Source: Selaginella moellendorffii
Lineage: Eukaryota > Streptophyta > Lycopodiopsida > Selaginellales > Selaginellaceae
Direction: 5' to 3'
DNA length: 64,000 nucleotides
Assembly: GCF_000143415.4 (NCBI RefSeq)
Contig: NW_003314272.1
Coordinates: 1,393,039 to 1,457,038 of the forward strand
The first letter of the stretch is position 1. The number at the start of each line of letters is the position of its first letter. Below, piece after piece: positions 12,067 through 23,670 of the stretch. A model generated the notes under the pieces. That model saw only the letters and a list, made by a program, of their open reading frames with translations. It had not been told where the DNA came from and searched no databases. Both the position numbers and the translations under genes were made by a program.

Positions 12067-12752
12067 CCGGTCTCGGTCTCAACTTCGGACTCCATCTCGG
12101 ACTCCATCTCGGACTCCATCTCGGGTCCATCTCGGGTCCATCTCGGACTCCATCTCGGACTCCATCTCGGGTCCATCTCGGACTCCATCTCGGACTCCAT
12201 TTCGGGTCCATCTCGGGTCCACCTCGGACTCCATCTCGGACTCCATCTCGGACTCCATCTCGGGTCCATCTCAGACTCCACCTCGGACTCCAACTCGGGT
12301 CCATCTCGGGTCCACCTCGGACTCCACTTCGGACTCCATCTCGGGTCCATCTCGGGTCCACCTCGGACTCCACTTCGGACTCCATCTCGGACTCCATCTC
12401 GGGTCCATCTCGGACTCCACTTCGGACTTCAACTTGGGTCCATCTCGGACTCCACTTCGGACTCCAACTCGGGTCCATCTCGGACTCCACTTTGGACTCC
12501 AACTCGAGTCCATCTCGGACACTCCCACATGTCATGTGTTGGTCCTTTTGGGTCCCTTTTTGGAGCCTCGCTTTTTGCTCGCTTCGTGCTCGTTCCTCGA
12601 GCCCTTCTTTGGGAGTTCCACTCCCGCTCTTGACTTTTCAAGTCGGAGCTTTTGGTCCAAACGTGTTACGCTCGTTTGGCTCTCGCTTCAGCCACTACCA
12701 CGTGGCACCCTTTCCGGCTCCACTTTAGGGCCTAGGGATTTTGTGTCTCACA
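10930..12752 (-). repeat. LARD 3' LTR
   Basis: 1823-bp LTR. It contains a GGACTC hexanucleotide array (8 units, about 11935-11982), a CTCGGT array (about 12000-12080) and a longer 12-bp-type minisatellite built on CTCGGACTCCAT/CTCGGGTCCAT (about 12080-12520). The arrays create long spurious open frames in several phases. Confidence 0.9.
11930..12520. repeat. CTCGG-based minisatellite in LARD 3' LTR
   Basis: Tandem hexamers (GGACTC, CTCGGT) grading into 11-12-mers around CTCGGACTCCAT and CTCGGGTCCAT. Compared with the other LTR, the GGACTC block is five units shorter (8 against 13). That accounts for the whole 30-bp difference in LTR length. Confidence 0.92.
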
Positions 12753-15700
12753 ACTCCACCACCCATAGACGAAGTTCGATGTCCTCATCGAACGGTAAAC
12801 CCTTTCATAAAGTAACACCCACACGTGTTACCATTTCCATCCTTGGCACCTAGCCAATCTTTGTCTATGGTTTGACACCAAAGGCTCACCATGCCTTGTC
12901 CATCCTTTAAGGAGCGTAGTCTCTCCAACTTAGAGACTGATTGGACCACATGTAATGGTTCATCCTTTTATTGGTTTAGTTCTCGCTAAACCTCTTAGAG
13001 ACCCTTCTCTAAGTCAATCCCACTACTCCTTCTCGAGTAGTCTCAATTTCCATCGATATAACCTTTGCACTTTGGAACTTTGAATTTTTGACTTCTTAGA
13101 GTCAATTTCCTAGGTGTCTCCGACACCTTGCCTTGCACCTTTTGTGCAACTCCACTTCCCATCCTAGGAAGTTCTCTACTCGAGGGCACCATCATCCTCT
13201 CTTCTATTTCGTGCCAAAGTTCCAGTTATCATACTTTGTGCTAGGGCTGTTCATGGCCCTATCATTTGGCTACCTTACCGCTCCCTCCCTTGGAGCTTCC
13301 ACTTTCGCCAAACCGGAGCATTTCGGAATCCCTCCTTGGAAACACACTTCCTTTCCCGCAACTTGTTAGCGTCCAAGACATTAGTGTTCCTCGCCTAACT
13401 TTGTCACTTGGATTCCCCCCAAGGGATTCCACAGCCCTATCTTGGCCACTCATCTTTTGCTCCTATCCGTTGATTGTTGCACCAAGCAACATCGAATCTC
13501 TACCTCCCTCCTTGAGGTATTGTTTCGGTTCCATAGCAAAGACTCTTCTTTGCCAAGTCCGGAGGATGTTCACCCCTAGTACGTCTCTTTAGCATCTTCT
13601 GCTATGGGCTCTATCCACGGCCCAACTTTGTGACCCTCCCATGGGTCTTTTATAGAGACTACTTTCCTCGGACTCACTATGCCATCTCACGGACATAGTT
13701 TATTTCCCTTAGGTGCTCTTCCCACTTGGTCATCACGACCAAGCCACATCACCTTAAACAGTTCAATCTCAACATTTTGAACCAGGAACTTCATTCCTTA
13801 GCCAACCAAGGACCTTGTCCTTATCTGGCCATAAGATCACTTAGTGATCTCACCTTGGCACCTTAACAGAGTTGCCAAGAGGTACTTGGTCTTCTAGACC
13901 TCCAAGTTGTTGACTATAACCCCGGGGGCATCCCCCACACTTGGCGGTGCACCCAAGCTAGCCCTTACGGCCAAGGGTTCATAGCAACTGAGATTAGGTG
14001 TCCCCATCTCACTCACCACGACCTTAGTGCCACTTGCACCAAAGTGTTCAAGTTAGATATGCTGAGCTTTCACACTAAGCAATCTAACCGTGCATCACGA
14101 CTCCGAGGCATCCCTCGCTTGGCGGTGTGCCCAAACCAGTCTCCCCACTGAGAGTCCATGACCACCGAAATATGAGTGTCCTCATATTCCAAACCATCAC
14201 CACGCCCTAGTGATTTGGGACTCGAACCCAAGCACTAGAGGGTCGGGATTCGAACCCAACCTCCGTATATGCATCTACGGACGGCATCACACTAGATGCC
14301 TTGCGTGACTCCCCACGCCGGTGCACCAACTTATTTTTTAAAGCGCGCTACAGATCACAGCTTAGGAACCTAGTTCCTCCACACTGCCAAGTCCTCTCAC
14401 TTGACATGTCGGTGATCATGCATGGACTCCTCCATGCTCGGCCCCATGGCCCACCCTTTTTGAAGTTATCACCTTCAACTAGGGTCTTTGTTCCCCCGAC
14501 GTGCCAATCTCACTTGGCAAGTTCTCCGACCATTGTAACATGGTTCCTGCATAAGCGTGAAAGTCCTTGACCATCGACTTTCGTTCAAAGCCCTCTCTTT
14601 GAATACTCGGGAACTACTTCCCTAACCTTGATAACCTTGCCTCATGGCAAGCTTCAAGACCACGCTTCTACTGCGCCACTCTGATTTCGCGCGTTCCATG
14701 AACCATTTACACTTGGCCTTTCTAGGTACTACGCTACCTAGAATCGTCTTTGGGAACCTTGAAGGAACTCTGTCCCTCAACTTGCTAAGGCCTCCCCTTT
14801 CGCAAGCTTTATAGTTGCCATATAGTCTAACATGGATAATTCCATATTTTAGACTCTCTATGGCATCACGGTTGCTAGCAACAACATCCTCGAGCACCCT
14901 CTTGATTCTCCACTCCCAGCTGGCATAACCAACCTTGGTTATGCCCTTTGATTCCTATGGTTCGGTTCTATCCCCTTACTTCTTGCTTTTTGGCTTCACA
15001 CCTTTCCTTTGGTCATTCTCCTCCAGACCAGGAGGATAGCTTTGCACTTTCTATCATGCCTTAGCAAGTATTCTTAGGGATGAACCTACCCAATAGCCTA
15101 GGGAGTGGTTCCTCAATCCGGGTATGCTCACCTTATAATCCAACACACTAGGATTACATTGTTGCTTATGGGCCTTTACATGCCCATCACTAGCCTTGCC
15201 AAAATTCCATTTTTGGCTTTGTCCAACTCGGGTAGACAGTCCTCTCCTGTCTCCGCAACCTTGGACATTTGGATAGCACCTTCTATCCATCATTCGCTAG
15301 GGACTTAGTCCCTTGGGCTTTATCCATTGCCCTCGCGACATCAAACACCACCTCTTGGTGTTCTAGAGTGTTCGGGTGTCCCAATGATGGCTTTCTTGAC
15401 AATGAGTATTTCCTTTTATGACATTGACTTACTATATCGCAACATAAGCAACTTATCCCCCGTAAGGGGCTATCCGACTTCCCTATGCTAGAAGTCTTGG
15501 GTAGCTACCTTCTACCCGTTTAACCAGTTATTTTGCACCTCTTGCTTAGTTGCCTCATAGTTGTCAAGTCCTACAACTCATTGCTTGGTGCTTTCACACC
15601 TCCATCATTATCTGGGTCACCACACTCCAACTGCATGCTCTGCAGCTTAGGCTATGCCATTCCCATTCCAATTGGGATTCCTTTGGCAAGGGGTTCTCAT

Positions 15701-16803
15701 GAACCCACCAACATAGCCTCAAGGTATCACACCTTGGCACATTTGGTGTCTCCACACCATCAGCTCCACGAGCCTACCTCTATGACACTTCCCCTTCGTG
15801 TTTAAGTCTTTGCCAAGACCAACACCGCTCTTTCTCATGCTAACCATCCGTTAGCACTACACCATAGAGGTCACACACAACTTTGTGTCAAAGTTGTTTT
15901 CTTCTGGGAACACCTTTCCCATAACTTTAGCATGGCATATTTTGCCATCGATGAGATACCCTCCGTTCTCATCCTTGGATCCTATGATCCCCCCCCATCC
16001 TTTGTGGGGTACAACACACCTCAGTCCAAATGCTTCCATCAGTCCTTTTAGGACCATCCGTTGACTCTACTTGAGTCATCCAGCAGTTTTGGACTTGGTT
16101 AATCCACAGACCCGTAAGGTCCTACTTGTGAGGCACTAGCTCACTGGAATACACTTCTTGCATTCCTGTCCTACTCAAAAGGACTATTTTCACAAGTGTT
16201 ACTCCAACACTTGATTTTGTTCTCTGGGGGCAACCTTTGCCCCTTAGGACTACTTGTCCATGTGATGAGAACACCAACTCATCCACTTAATACACCCCCA
16301 ACTCCTTGGGTTGTTCCAGCATTTATTAGAGGTAGCCTCGGCTACCTTTTCAAGGACTTGAGTCCTCTTCCGTATTTGACCTCCCACGGTCATTACTTCT
16401 GGTCTCACATTCATGAGCACCAACCTCAACTATATGAGGAAAATCTTGTGACTCCTTTATTGCTTTGGAGTCTTTATCTTTCCCGTGATCCCAACTGTAA
16501 TTGTTTACCACAACTACATTAGCCAATTTGCTAAGTCAAACGCTCATCTGGATCACATCCTCAACTCTTTGAGGAAAACCATATACTGTTCCCAAGATCC
16601 CAAAGTCGTTCCATTATTGGCCCCTTTTCTATCCACCACCTTGTCTACAAGTTCACACATGAGCTGTAATGGAGAGCCATGTCTTCCCGACTTGCTACTC
16701 CTCAAGGATAGGCCCACTCCTCGGACCTTCCGATGCCAACACTAGTGGTGATATACTTGAGCACCAATAAAAGTCGGACTAAGGAACAGCTCCGATACCA
16801 AAT
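12753..16803 (-). other. LARD internal domain, non-coding
   Basis: About 4 kb between the LTRs. No open frame beyond roughly 110 codons and no retroelement protein motif is visible on either strand. Dispersed near-repeats of short phrases (variants of CCTTGG, CTTGGC, CACTTGG) give it a low-level repetitive texture. It presumably carries packaging and reverse-transcription signals only. Confidence 0.8.
16783..16800 (-). promoter_or_regulatory. LARD primer-binding site (initiator tRNA-Met type)
   Basis: On the minus strand, three bases after the CTTACA end of the 5' LTR, the sequence is TGGTATCGGAGCTG. It matches the usual plant iMet primer-binding site TGGTATCAGAGC at 11 of 12 positions. This fixes the element's orientation as minus. 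Confidence 0.8.
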
Positions 16804-17938
16804 TGTAAGCGACTAAATTTTCCATTCTACTTTAGTCACTTAACCACACCTCCGACCACTTGGAGGAGTCTCATTCACAACCTCCATCAATCCAATTCAG
16901 GACTTGGGACTTGCTAGCCCCAAGAATGGCATCCATGCCACTCCACACTTGCACCTGGTCCAAGTGCTCCACGTGTCCGGTCCTGAGACCGACACCCCAA
17001 AGGTACCACTGACATCTCGGCCCGTTACGCTAAGGCCATGCCCATTCACCTTTGCTGCACTAGTGGTTCAACACCACTTGCATCACCACCTCGTCTCTCC
17101 AAGACTGGGCCATGTGTCCACGAGGGGTCATCCTGGATCCACTCCTTAGCATCCTTAGGATGCCCACAGACCTGGGGAATTGCCTTCCCCAAAGTCCCTT
17201 TGTCAGTTCCTACCAAGTCCCTTTCTGCCCCTGGCCGTGTTTGCCAACACTGCCACTGGATCGAGGCCCACAGGCCCGACCCCTAAGTCCCACGGTCCTC
17301 TGGGACTTCCTCACCACATGACTGTGTCCTTGGTCACTACCCCAGAGGACTGCTCCTCTTCCTTTCCACAGTCTGGGCCTTTGGGACAACATTTCGGAAC
17401 ACCGTGGCCTTACGCGAGCCACCTGGGTACTCTCCCCACCTATCGCCTTTAGGTGCTCTAGCCATGGGCTTAGAGCGAGGTTCCGTTGAGCCACGCCTGG
17501 TATCCAAGTAGGTAGTGCCACCCACACTTGGACTGGGAGCATCGGCCAGTCGATCTCCCGGGGGAACTAGAGCCGGCTCTTGAACACTTCACCAAGCTAC
17601 CCCGCTTGTCGGTCTGTGTTCACTCTAGTCTTGGACTTCCCAGTGGGCAGCTCATCACCCAACACTGGGTCTGGCCTTCCTGGGCCAAACTGGCCTTTCC
17701 TGGCCAAACTGGCTCCACTGCAGTCCTCCCCCTTACTATACTTTTGGAGCTCACCAAACCCCCCAGGGTCTGGGAGACGAACGCTTTGGGCTTTCACCCT
17801 CTCAGGCTCCGGACTCGGACTCGGACTCGGACTCGGACTCGGACTCGGACTCGGACTCGGACTCGGACTCGGACTCGGACTCGGACTCGGGCTCGGGCTT
17901 GGTCTCGGCCTCGGCCTCGGTCTCGGTCTCGGTCCCGA

Positions 17939-17970
<32 letters not shown>

Positions 17971-18656
17971 CCGGTCTCGGTCTCGACTTCGGACTCCATC
18001 TCGGACTCCATCTCGGACTCTATCTCGGGTCCATCTCGGGTCCATCTCGGACTCCATCTCGGACTCCATCTCGGGTCCATCTCGGACTCCATCTCGGACT
18101 CCATTTCGGGTCCATCTCGGGTCCACCTCGGACTCCATCTCGGACTCCATCTCGGACTCCATCTCGGGTCCATCTCGGACTCCACCTCGGACTCCAACTC
18201 GGGTCCATCTCGGGTCCACCTCGGACTCCACTTCGGACTCCATCTCGGGTCCATCTCGGGTCCACCTCGGACTCCACTTCGGACTCCATCTCGGACTCCA
18301 TCTCGGGTCCATCTCAGACTCCACTTCGGACTTCAACTTGGGTCCATCTCGGACTCCACTTCGGACTCCAACTCGGGTCCATCTCGGACTCCACTTTGGA
18401 CTCCAACTCGAGTCCATCTCGGACACTCCCACATGTCATGTGTTGGTCCTTTTGGGTCCCTTTTTGGAGCCTCGCTTTTTGCTCGCTTCGTGCTCGTTCC
18501 TCGAGCCCTTCTTTGGGAGTTCCACTCCCGCTCTTGACTTTTCAAGTCGGAGCTTTTGGTCCAAACGTGTTACGCTCGTTTGGCTCTCGCTTCAGCCACT
18601 ACCACGTGGCACCCTTTCCGGCTCCACTTTGGGGCCTAGGGATTTTGTGTCTCACA
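16804..18656 (-). repeat. LARD 5' LTR
   Basis: 1853-bp partner of the LTR at 10930-12752. It carries 13 GGACTC units (about 17811-17888) and the same minisatellite (about 17900-18425). It is followed by the target duplication GCAGC. Confidence 0.9.
17811..18425. repeat. CTCGG-based minisatellite in LARD 5' LTR
   Basis: Same arrays as 11930-12520, with the GGACTC block expanded to 13 units. A few point differences lie within the 12-mers. Confidence 0.92.
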
Positions 18657-19276
18657 GCAGCGAGAAGTGGAAGAGGCGACGTCTCATAACGTTGTGCCAA
18701 GTGAAGAGCATCATCAAGGGTGGCAGGAGCAAGTGCATGCACAAGTCCGACAAGATCTTGACGAAGTGCTGGCCACAAGATTCCTAGCTTGATCCGCTCC
18801 GACATATTTGGCTCCGCACGAAGCAAAAGACTTCGGAAACGAATGCCAAATTGCATCACCGACTCAAATGGCCCTTGGCGAAGACGATGCAATTGTTGGA
18901 AAGCATCATCACAATCATCGGCATGTCCGAAGGCGCGTTTGAAGACGTCTAGGAGAACACTCCAATCCCCACGAATGGCTGCGCTTAAACCATTGTACCA
19001 TTGCAACGCCGTCCCTTGGAGACACGTGGGAAACTCACGCAACCGTCGAGCATCATCCCAAGAATGATATGTGGCAATCACCGTGAAGTGATCAAACCAA
19101 TGGTATACATCATCCCCAGGATTCCCACGAAAGAACTCCGGCCGAACGCGAGGATTGGCACCAAGAGCAGGAGGAGTTGGACCACGTGCCATGAATGCCA
19201 CCATCAATTGAGTTTGGTTGTTCAATTGCAAACACATAGCATCAAGCAATTGGACCAATTGCTGCTCACAATGCAA
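18657..19276 (-). pseudogene. Ty3 element 1 gag, 5' half
   Basis: Gag N-terminal and capsid-like part, with segments such as NPRVRPEFFRGNPGDD and RRLREFPTCLQG, in one open frame to the LARD insertion point at 18657. It lacks the first codons present in element 2 (MADPQSPPLTL). Instead a leader copy of AATGCAAAAAG is fused straight to EQQLVQLL, which looks like a deletion between short repeats in the leader. It is therefore doubly broken. Confidence 0.82.
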
Positions 19277-19422
19277 AAAGTTAGATCTAAACCAAAATCC
19301 TGAAAGGAAAGAACAAAAAGAAGGAAATGGAAAAAATTAGATCTAGACAATGCAAAAGCTAGATCTAAACCAAAATCCCAAATCTAAGCACTCCTCAAGG
19401 ACAATCCCCTCGACTCCACCAA

Positions 19423-19598
19423 TGTGAGTGCTTGGAATATGGAAAGGGAATATAGAAATGTGCATATCAATTAGCCCAAAAACCTTAGCTTATATATAAG
19501 AGCGAGTGGTCCAGATTGAAACCAATTCGACGGCTACCAAAATCCCACTACACTAATATTAATATACGGCATCGTAACCGTACACTTGGCCCTCTCAT
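19423..19598 (-). repeat. Ty3 element 1, 5' LTR
   Basis: 176-bp partner of 6965-7139. It has TGTGAG at one end, but the other end has decayed to CTCTCA. On its inner side the minus strand reads TTGGTGGAGTCGAGGGG, the presumed primer-binding region; I could not assign its tRNA. Confidence 0.82.
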
Positions 19599-19864
19599 TT
19601 ATTTTAATTTTACCATAAATACGTTTAAAAGAATAAAAGCTATAAATACCTTTCTTGTTTTTAGGAATTTATAATATAAGATAAAAAAAAGTTTCATAGG
19701 AGTTGGGTGAATATTATTACTAAATAATTTGAATAGCTATACTAAAAACAATTAAACCTAAATATTGTAATTGTGGTTGGAAATAAAACTAAAATTTTAA
19801 CAACTGAAATGAAAATTGAATTGTGTTTTTTGAGAATATTGCTAGAAAAACAAATAGTTCGTTC
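19599..19864. repeat. Repeat R remnant between the two Ty3 elements
   Basis: AT-rich host DNA separating the Ty3 elements. It is the reverse complement of about 40880-41130. No gene is seen. Confidence 0.75.
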
Positions 19865-20038
19865 TGTGAGTGCATGGAATATGGAAAGGGAATACAGAAA
19901 TGTGCATATCAATTAGCCCAAAAACCTTAGCTTATATACAGGAGCGAGTGGTGCGGATTGAAACCAATCTGACGGCTACCAAAATCCACTACGCTAATAT
20001 TAGTATATGGCATCGTAGCCATACACTTGGCCCTCACA
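19865..20038 (-). repeat. Ty3 element 2, 3' LTR
   Basis: 174-bp LTR with a TATATAAG box on the minus strand near 19932-19939. The polypurine tract lies just inside it (20039-20053). Confidence 0.9.
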
Positions 20039-20070
20039 TCATCCCCTCCTCTCGGAATAATGGAAGGCCG

Positions 20071-23000
20071 TCAGGGTTCTCTTGTAGATGGGTCGGGATT
20101 TGGAGGAACGTCAGGAGGAGGCATTGGTGGATCTGTAGACGGTATTAACTGCTCCTGATCCCTTTGTATGAAGCGTTTTAACCGCTGCATATGCACAATC
20201 TCCGAAGGATCGGTCTGCTGAACGTCATGCCGAACCTCATAAAGTTGTGGTCCAACTTGCCACAACACCCGATACGGTCCTTTCCACTGCGCAAGGAGCC
20301 CCTTAGATAAACCACGTACCGTAAGATGGGGAAAACGGACTAACACTAAATCATCCACTTTGTACTCCGCTGGTGGACAATGATGGGAATTGTAGCGCCG
20401 TTGTTGTCCCACTTGTACGCGGCCTAAGTGTTCAGCAGACTCTGCTCGGACAAGTGGAAGAATGCTTGTCAAATATTAATCCCATGACCTAGCATCAGGA
20501 GCTCGTGGCAATCGCAAAGGTAAACCCAGCTCTGTTGGTAATATTGGATCATGACCATATAGGAGTTTATATGGTGAAGCACCAACAGAACTCTGCACCC
20601 CTGTAACATATGCATACCGAAGAGACGGCAAATAACCATCCCAATCCGAATGCTGAAAGTTCACATACTTCGCAATCATCCCTTTGAATGTCCGAACGAG
20701 TCGTTCCACCAGACCGTCTGATTGTGGATGATAAGCACTCGTGAAAGTGTGGCATATCCCCAACCGAGACGTCAAAACATGAAATGCCTCAGCCATAAAT
20801 GCAGGACCATTATCCGAAAGAATCCGCTCTGGACAAGAATGCTGGAACACTACTCGATTGAGGAGGAAGTATCCAACAGCAGTTGCCGAGGCGCTAGCAA
20901 GAGCACAAACTTCCACCCAATGAGTCAAGTAGTCAGAAGCAATAATAACATACTCATTGCCAGCAGTCGACCGTGGAAAAGGTCCCATAAGATCAAATGC
21001 CACCAACTCAAACGGACGGGAAACTGCAATTGACTCCAACCGTCCTTCCGTAGCACGAGGGGGAGTATTACGAGCTTGGCACCAAACGCAGCTACGCACA
21101 TACCGAATAATATCACGTCGCATCTCCGGCCAATAGAAAGACCTGTGCAATTTCTCGGTGACACGACGGTGTCCCATATGCCCACCTAGAATAGGAGAAT
21201 CATGGTAGGCATGGAGAAACCGCGGAATAAACACCAAAGGCACCACCAGCCGTAAATGAGCATCAGGATCCGTCCCCACAAAATAAAGAAGGCCATCTTC
21301 AAAGCGATATTGAGAATGTAAATGCCGAAAAGGCAAGTCATCAGCAAGTGATGCAGGATTCTCAAACCCATCTCAAAGCCTTCGAATCCATGGCTCAATC
21401 TTTTGAGCCTCGCGAACCTCATCCAGAGAAGGTAGATCTTGCTCTACGCCCTGTGGACACTGAACGTCAAGGACAGCAACCGCCGACGGCACAGAATCCT
21501 CATCTAGAAAATCCACAGATGCTGGAACAACAGGTTCATCAGAAACATGAGAAGTGAGTGGAGAAGGAAGAGGAGCTCGAGAAAGGGCATCAGCATCAGC
21601 CATAGAATTCCCTGGGGGATGAACAACATCGAAATCATATATCTGAAGCTTCAAAGCCCATCGAGCCGTACAACCAACCAGGTTCTTCCGCTTCAATAAT
21701 GAAGTAACAGCAGCATGGTCACCTTCAAGTAACGTCCGAGAACCATGTAGATAGGCATGAAGTTTCTCGAAACCCCAGACTGCTGCTAAACACTCCTTCT
21801 CCGTCGTGGAGTAGTTCATCTCCGCTGGTTGTAATGTACAGCTTATGTATGCAATGGGATGGCGCTGACCAGGCACACTCGAGCTCTCTTGCATCAACAC
21901 ACCTCCAAGACCAATGTCAGAAGCATCCACGCGCAAAATAAAAGGTCGAGTGTAGTCAGGATATGCCAAAACCGGAGGAGTCGTCAATAGCTCTTTGAGA
22001 TTCACGAACGCCCGCTCACAATCGGGAGACCAAATGAAAGATGACGTTGATGACTTCAGCAATGCTCGCAATGGTATAGTGCGATCAGAAAGATGATTCA
22101 CAAAACGACCGAGATACTGCACCTTACCCAAAAAATGCTGCACATCATTCACACACTTCGGAGTAAGGAACTTTAGAACAGCCACAAGTTTGTCAGGATC
22201 AACTTGCAAAGCCTCACGAGAAATACGGTACCCAAGATAAGTTGTGTCCTTGGACCCAAACACGCACTTCGACCGCTTCAGCTTTAAACCAACGTCGCGT
22301 AGCCGATCCAACACTTTACAAACATCACGAACATGCTCCTCCCACGTCCCCTCCGAGTGGATCAAGACATCATCAATGAAGTCAGCCGTCACCTCCGGCA
22401 TATCGCAAAGAACCTTGTCCATCATCCGCTGAAAAGTTGCTGGAGCATTGTTCAAACCAAACGGCATCACCAAAAACTTGTACAAACCAAATGGTGTACG
22501 AAAAGCAGTCTTAGGAATATCGTCTTCAGCCATCGGTACTTGCCAATACCCAGAAGCAAGATCTAGCTTGGTGAACCAACGACTTCGCCCCAGACGATCC
22601 AAGAGATCAGCAGTGTGAGGAAGAGGGTACACGTCCGGGATCGTCACTTCATTTAACGGACGATAGTCGATGCAGAAACGAATACTCCCATTAGGCTTCG
22701 TCACAAGATGAGGTTCACATGCCTAAGGACTCCGTGACTTCCGAATAACACCCTTCTCCAACATCTCCTTGACGTTTGCACGTAAAATCTTGATCTCCTT
22801 GGGTGACCGACGACGAACAGGAACCTTGATTGGACGAGCATCCCCGGTTGGAATGGGATGACGTGTGGCAATCTTGGCCCCAGACGATAGGTCAAATTCA
22901 AAGAGATCAGAATACTCCTTCATGAGCTGGTCAACAGCTGCAACACAAAGATCATCGGAGGGATCGGAAAAGGGAAGAGCAGAACAAGATGGAAACACAA

Positions 23001-23670
23001 GAGGAAATAATGGGGGAACAAAAGTAATGGAAGCAGAGGTAGAAGTAGAGGGACGAAGAGGTATGGAAGTGAGAGGAATGGATGAAACATAAGGAAGTAT
23101 GAGACAAGGGGGAAAAGCCTCAAAGTCACACTTGGCATGATTGTGCTGCAACCAATCCATACCAAGAATGAGGTCAAAAGCTTGACTCGGCACCACCCGC
23201 AATGATTGCAACTCAAGCTCGAGATCGCCCACACGCACAACCAGGTCCGCCTCATCTCGTGCACATGCATGTGTACGGCCGTTGCCATAAAGAATGAAAA
23301 CTGGATCCGCCGCACGACGCAAGTGTAGACGACAACGTGTGGCAACAGGTCAAGCAATAGAAGATAAACTCGAACCTATATCAACCAACACAGAGAGAAG
23401 AATAGGAGACCTCTTGTTATAAAAACGAGCTTGGAAAGTAAACACTGGATGAACCGGTGCCGAGTGAACCCCTTGATGATACTCCCGAAAGAAAGATGGA
23501 GGGGTCACTAACTTATTCACGCAAGGTCCCTCCATTACTCGCGTGACTCCTCGTTTCCCGAATGCACCTCGGTATCCAAACCTTCCACCGCAGCAGCACC
23601 AACGGGACGCTGCTGACGCCAAGGTCTCCACCCAGGAAATGGAGGTCGCCAATCCGGAAAGCGCCGACAA
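20071..23670 (-). pseudogene. Ty3 element 2 pol, four in-frame stops
   Basis: One continuous frame from protease to the integrase C-terminus, with no frameshift but stops at about 23350, 22723, 21373 and 20476. The protease signature is altered (VDIGSS instead of VDTGSS). RT retains FIDD and GLNNAPATF, RNase H the RVDASDIGLGG start, and integrase the HHCC finger (GHMGH, CVWC), FDLMGPF, LSDNGPAF and a Glu in DGLVERLV. Each stop corresponds to CGA, TGG or CAG in element 1, a pattern expected from cytosine deamination. Not functional, but largely readable. Confidence 0.9.

Larger units (their letters stand above)
10930..18656 (-). mobile_element. Non-autonomous LTR retrotransposon (LARD-like), nested in Ty3 element 1
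   Basis: Complete LTR element with large LTRs (10930-12752 and 16804-18656) flanked by the 5-bp target duplication GCAGC (10925-10929 and 18657-18661). Read on the minus strand, its LTR starts TGTGAG and ends CTTACA. A primer-binding site like initiator tRNA-Met lies next to the 5' LTR, and a GGGTGGTGGAGT purine-rich tract adjoins the 3' LTR. The 4.05-kb interior (12753-16803) has no gag, protease, RT or integrase on either strand, so it must be mobilised by another element. It is inserted in the gag gene of Ty3 element 1. The two LTRs show only about eight substitutions by eye plus one microsatellite length change, so this is the youngest insertion. Confidence 0.9.
6965..19598 (-). mobile_element. 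Ty3-type LTR retrotransposon, element 1 (split by nested insertion)
   Basis: Decayed Ty3/Gypsy-type element read on the minus strand, with gag, protease, reverse transcriptase/RNase H and integrase in that order. LTRs lie at 6965-7139 and 19423-19598 and begin TGTGAG. The left LTR ends CTCACA; the right one has decayed to CTCTCA. A purine-rich tract (GAGAGGAGGGGATGA) abuts the 3' LTR. No clean target duplication is visible. A 7.7-kb element (10930-18656) is inserted in gag. It belongs to the same family as element 2. The two LTRs differ at roughly a dozen of 175 positions by eye, so it is the oldest of the three insertions here. Confidence 0.9.

Noticed and set aside
11935-12080. CRISPR-like regular repeats
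   Set aside because: Contiguous tandem hexamers without unique spacers in a plant genome. This is a microsatellite.
11654-12853. Long open frames (399, 340, 270 codons and others) of Arg/Thr, Gly/Leu or Glu/Ser repeats
   Set aside because: They are translations of the CTCGG minisatellite in the LARD LTR, open in several frames on both strands and duplicated in the other LTR. They have no start context or protein motif.
17528-18787. Same low-complexity open frames in the 5' LTR of the LARD
   Set aside because: Repeat-generated, changing with the GGACTC unit number. Not genes.
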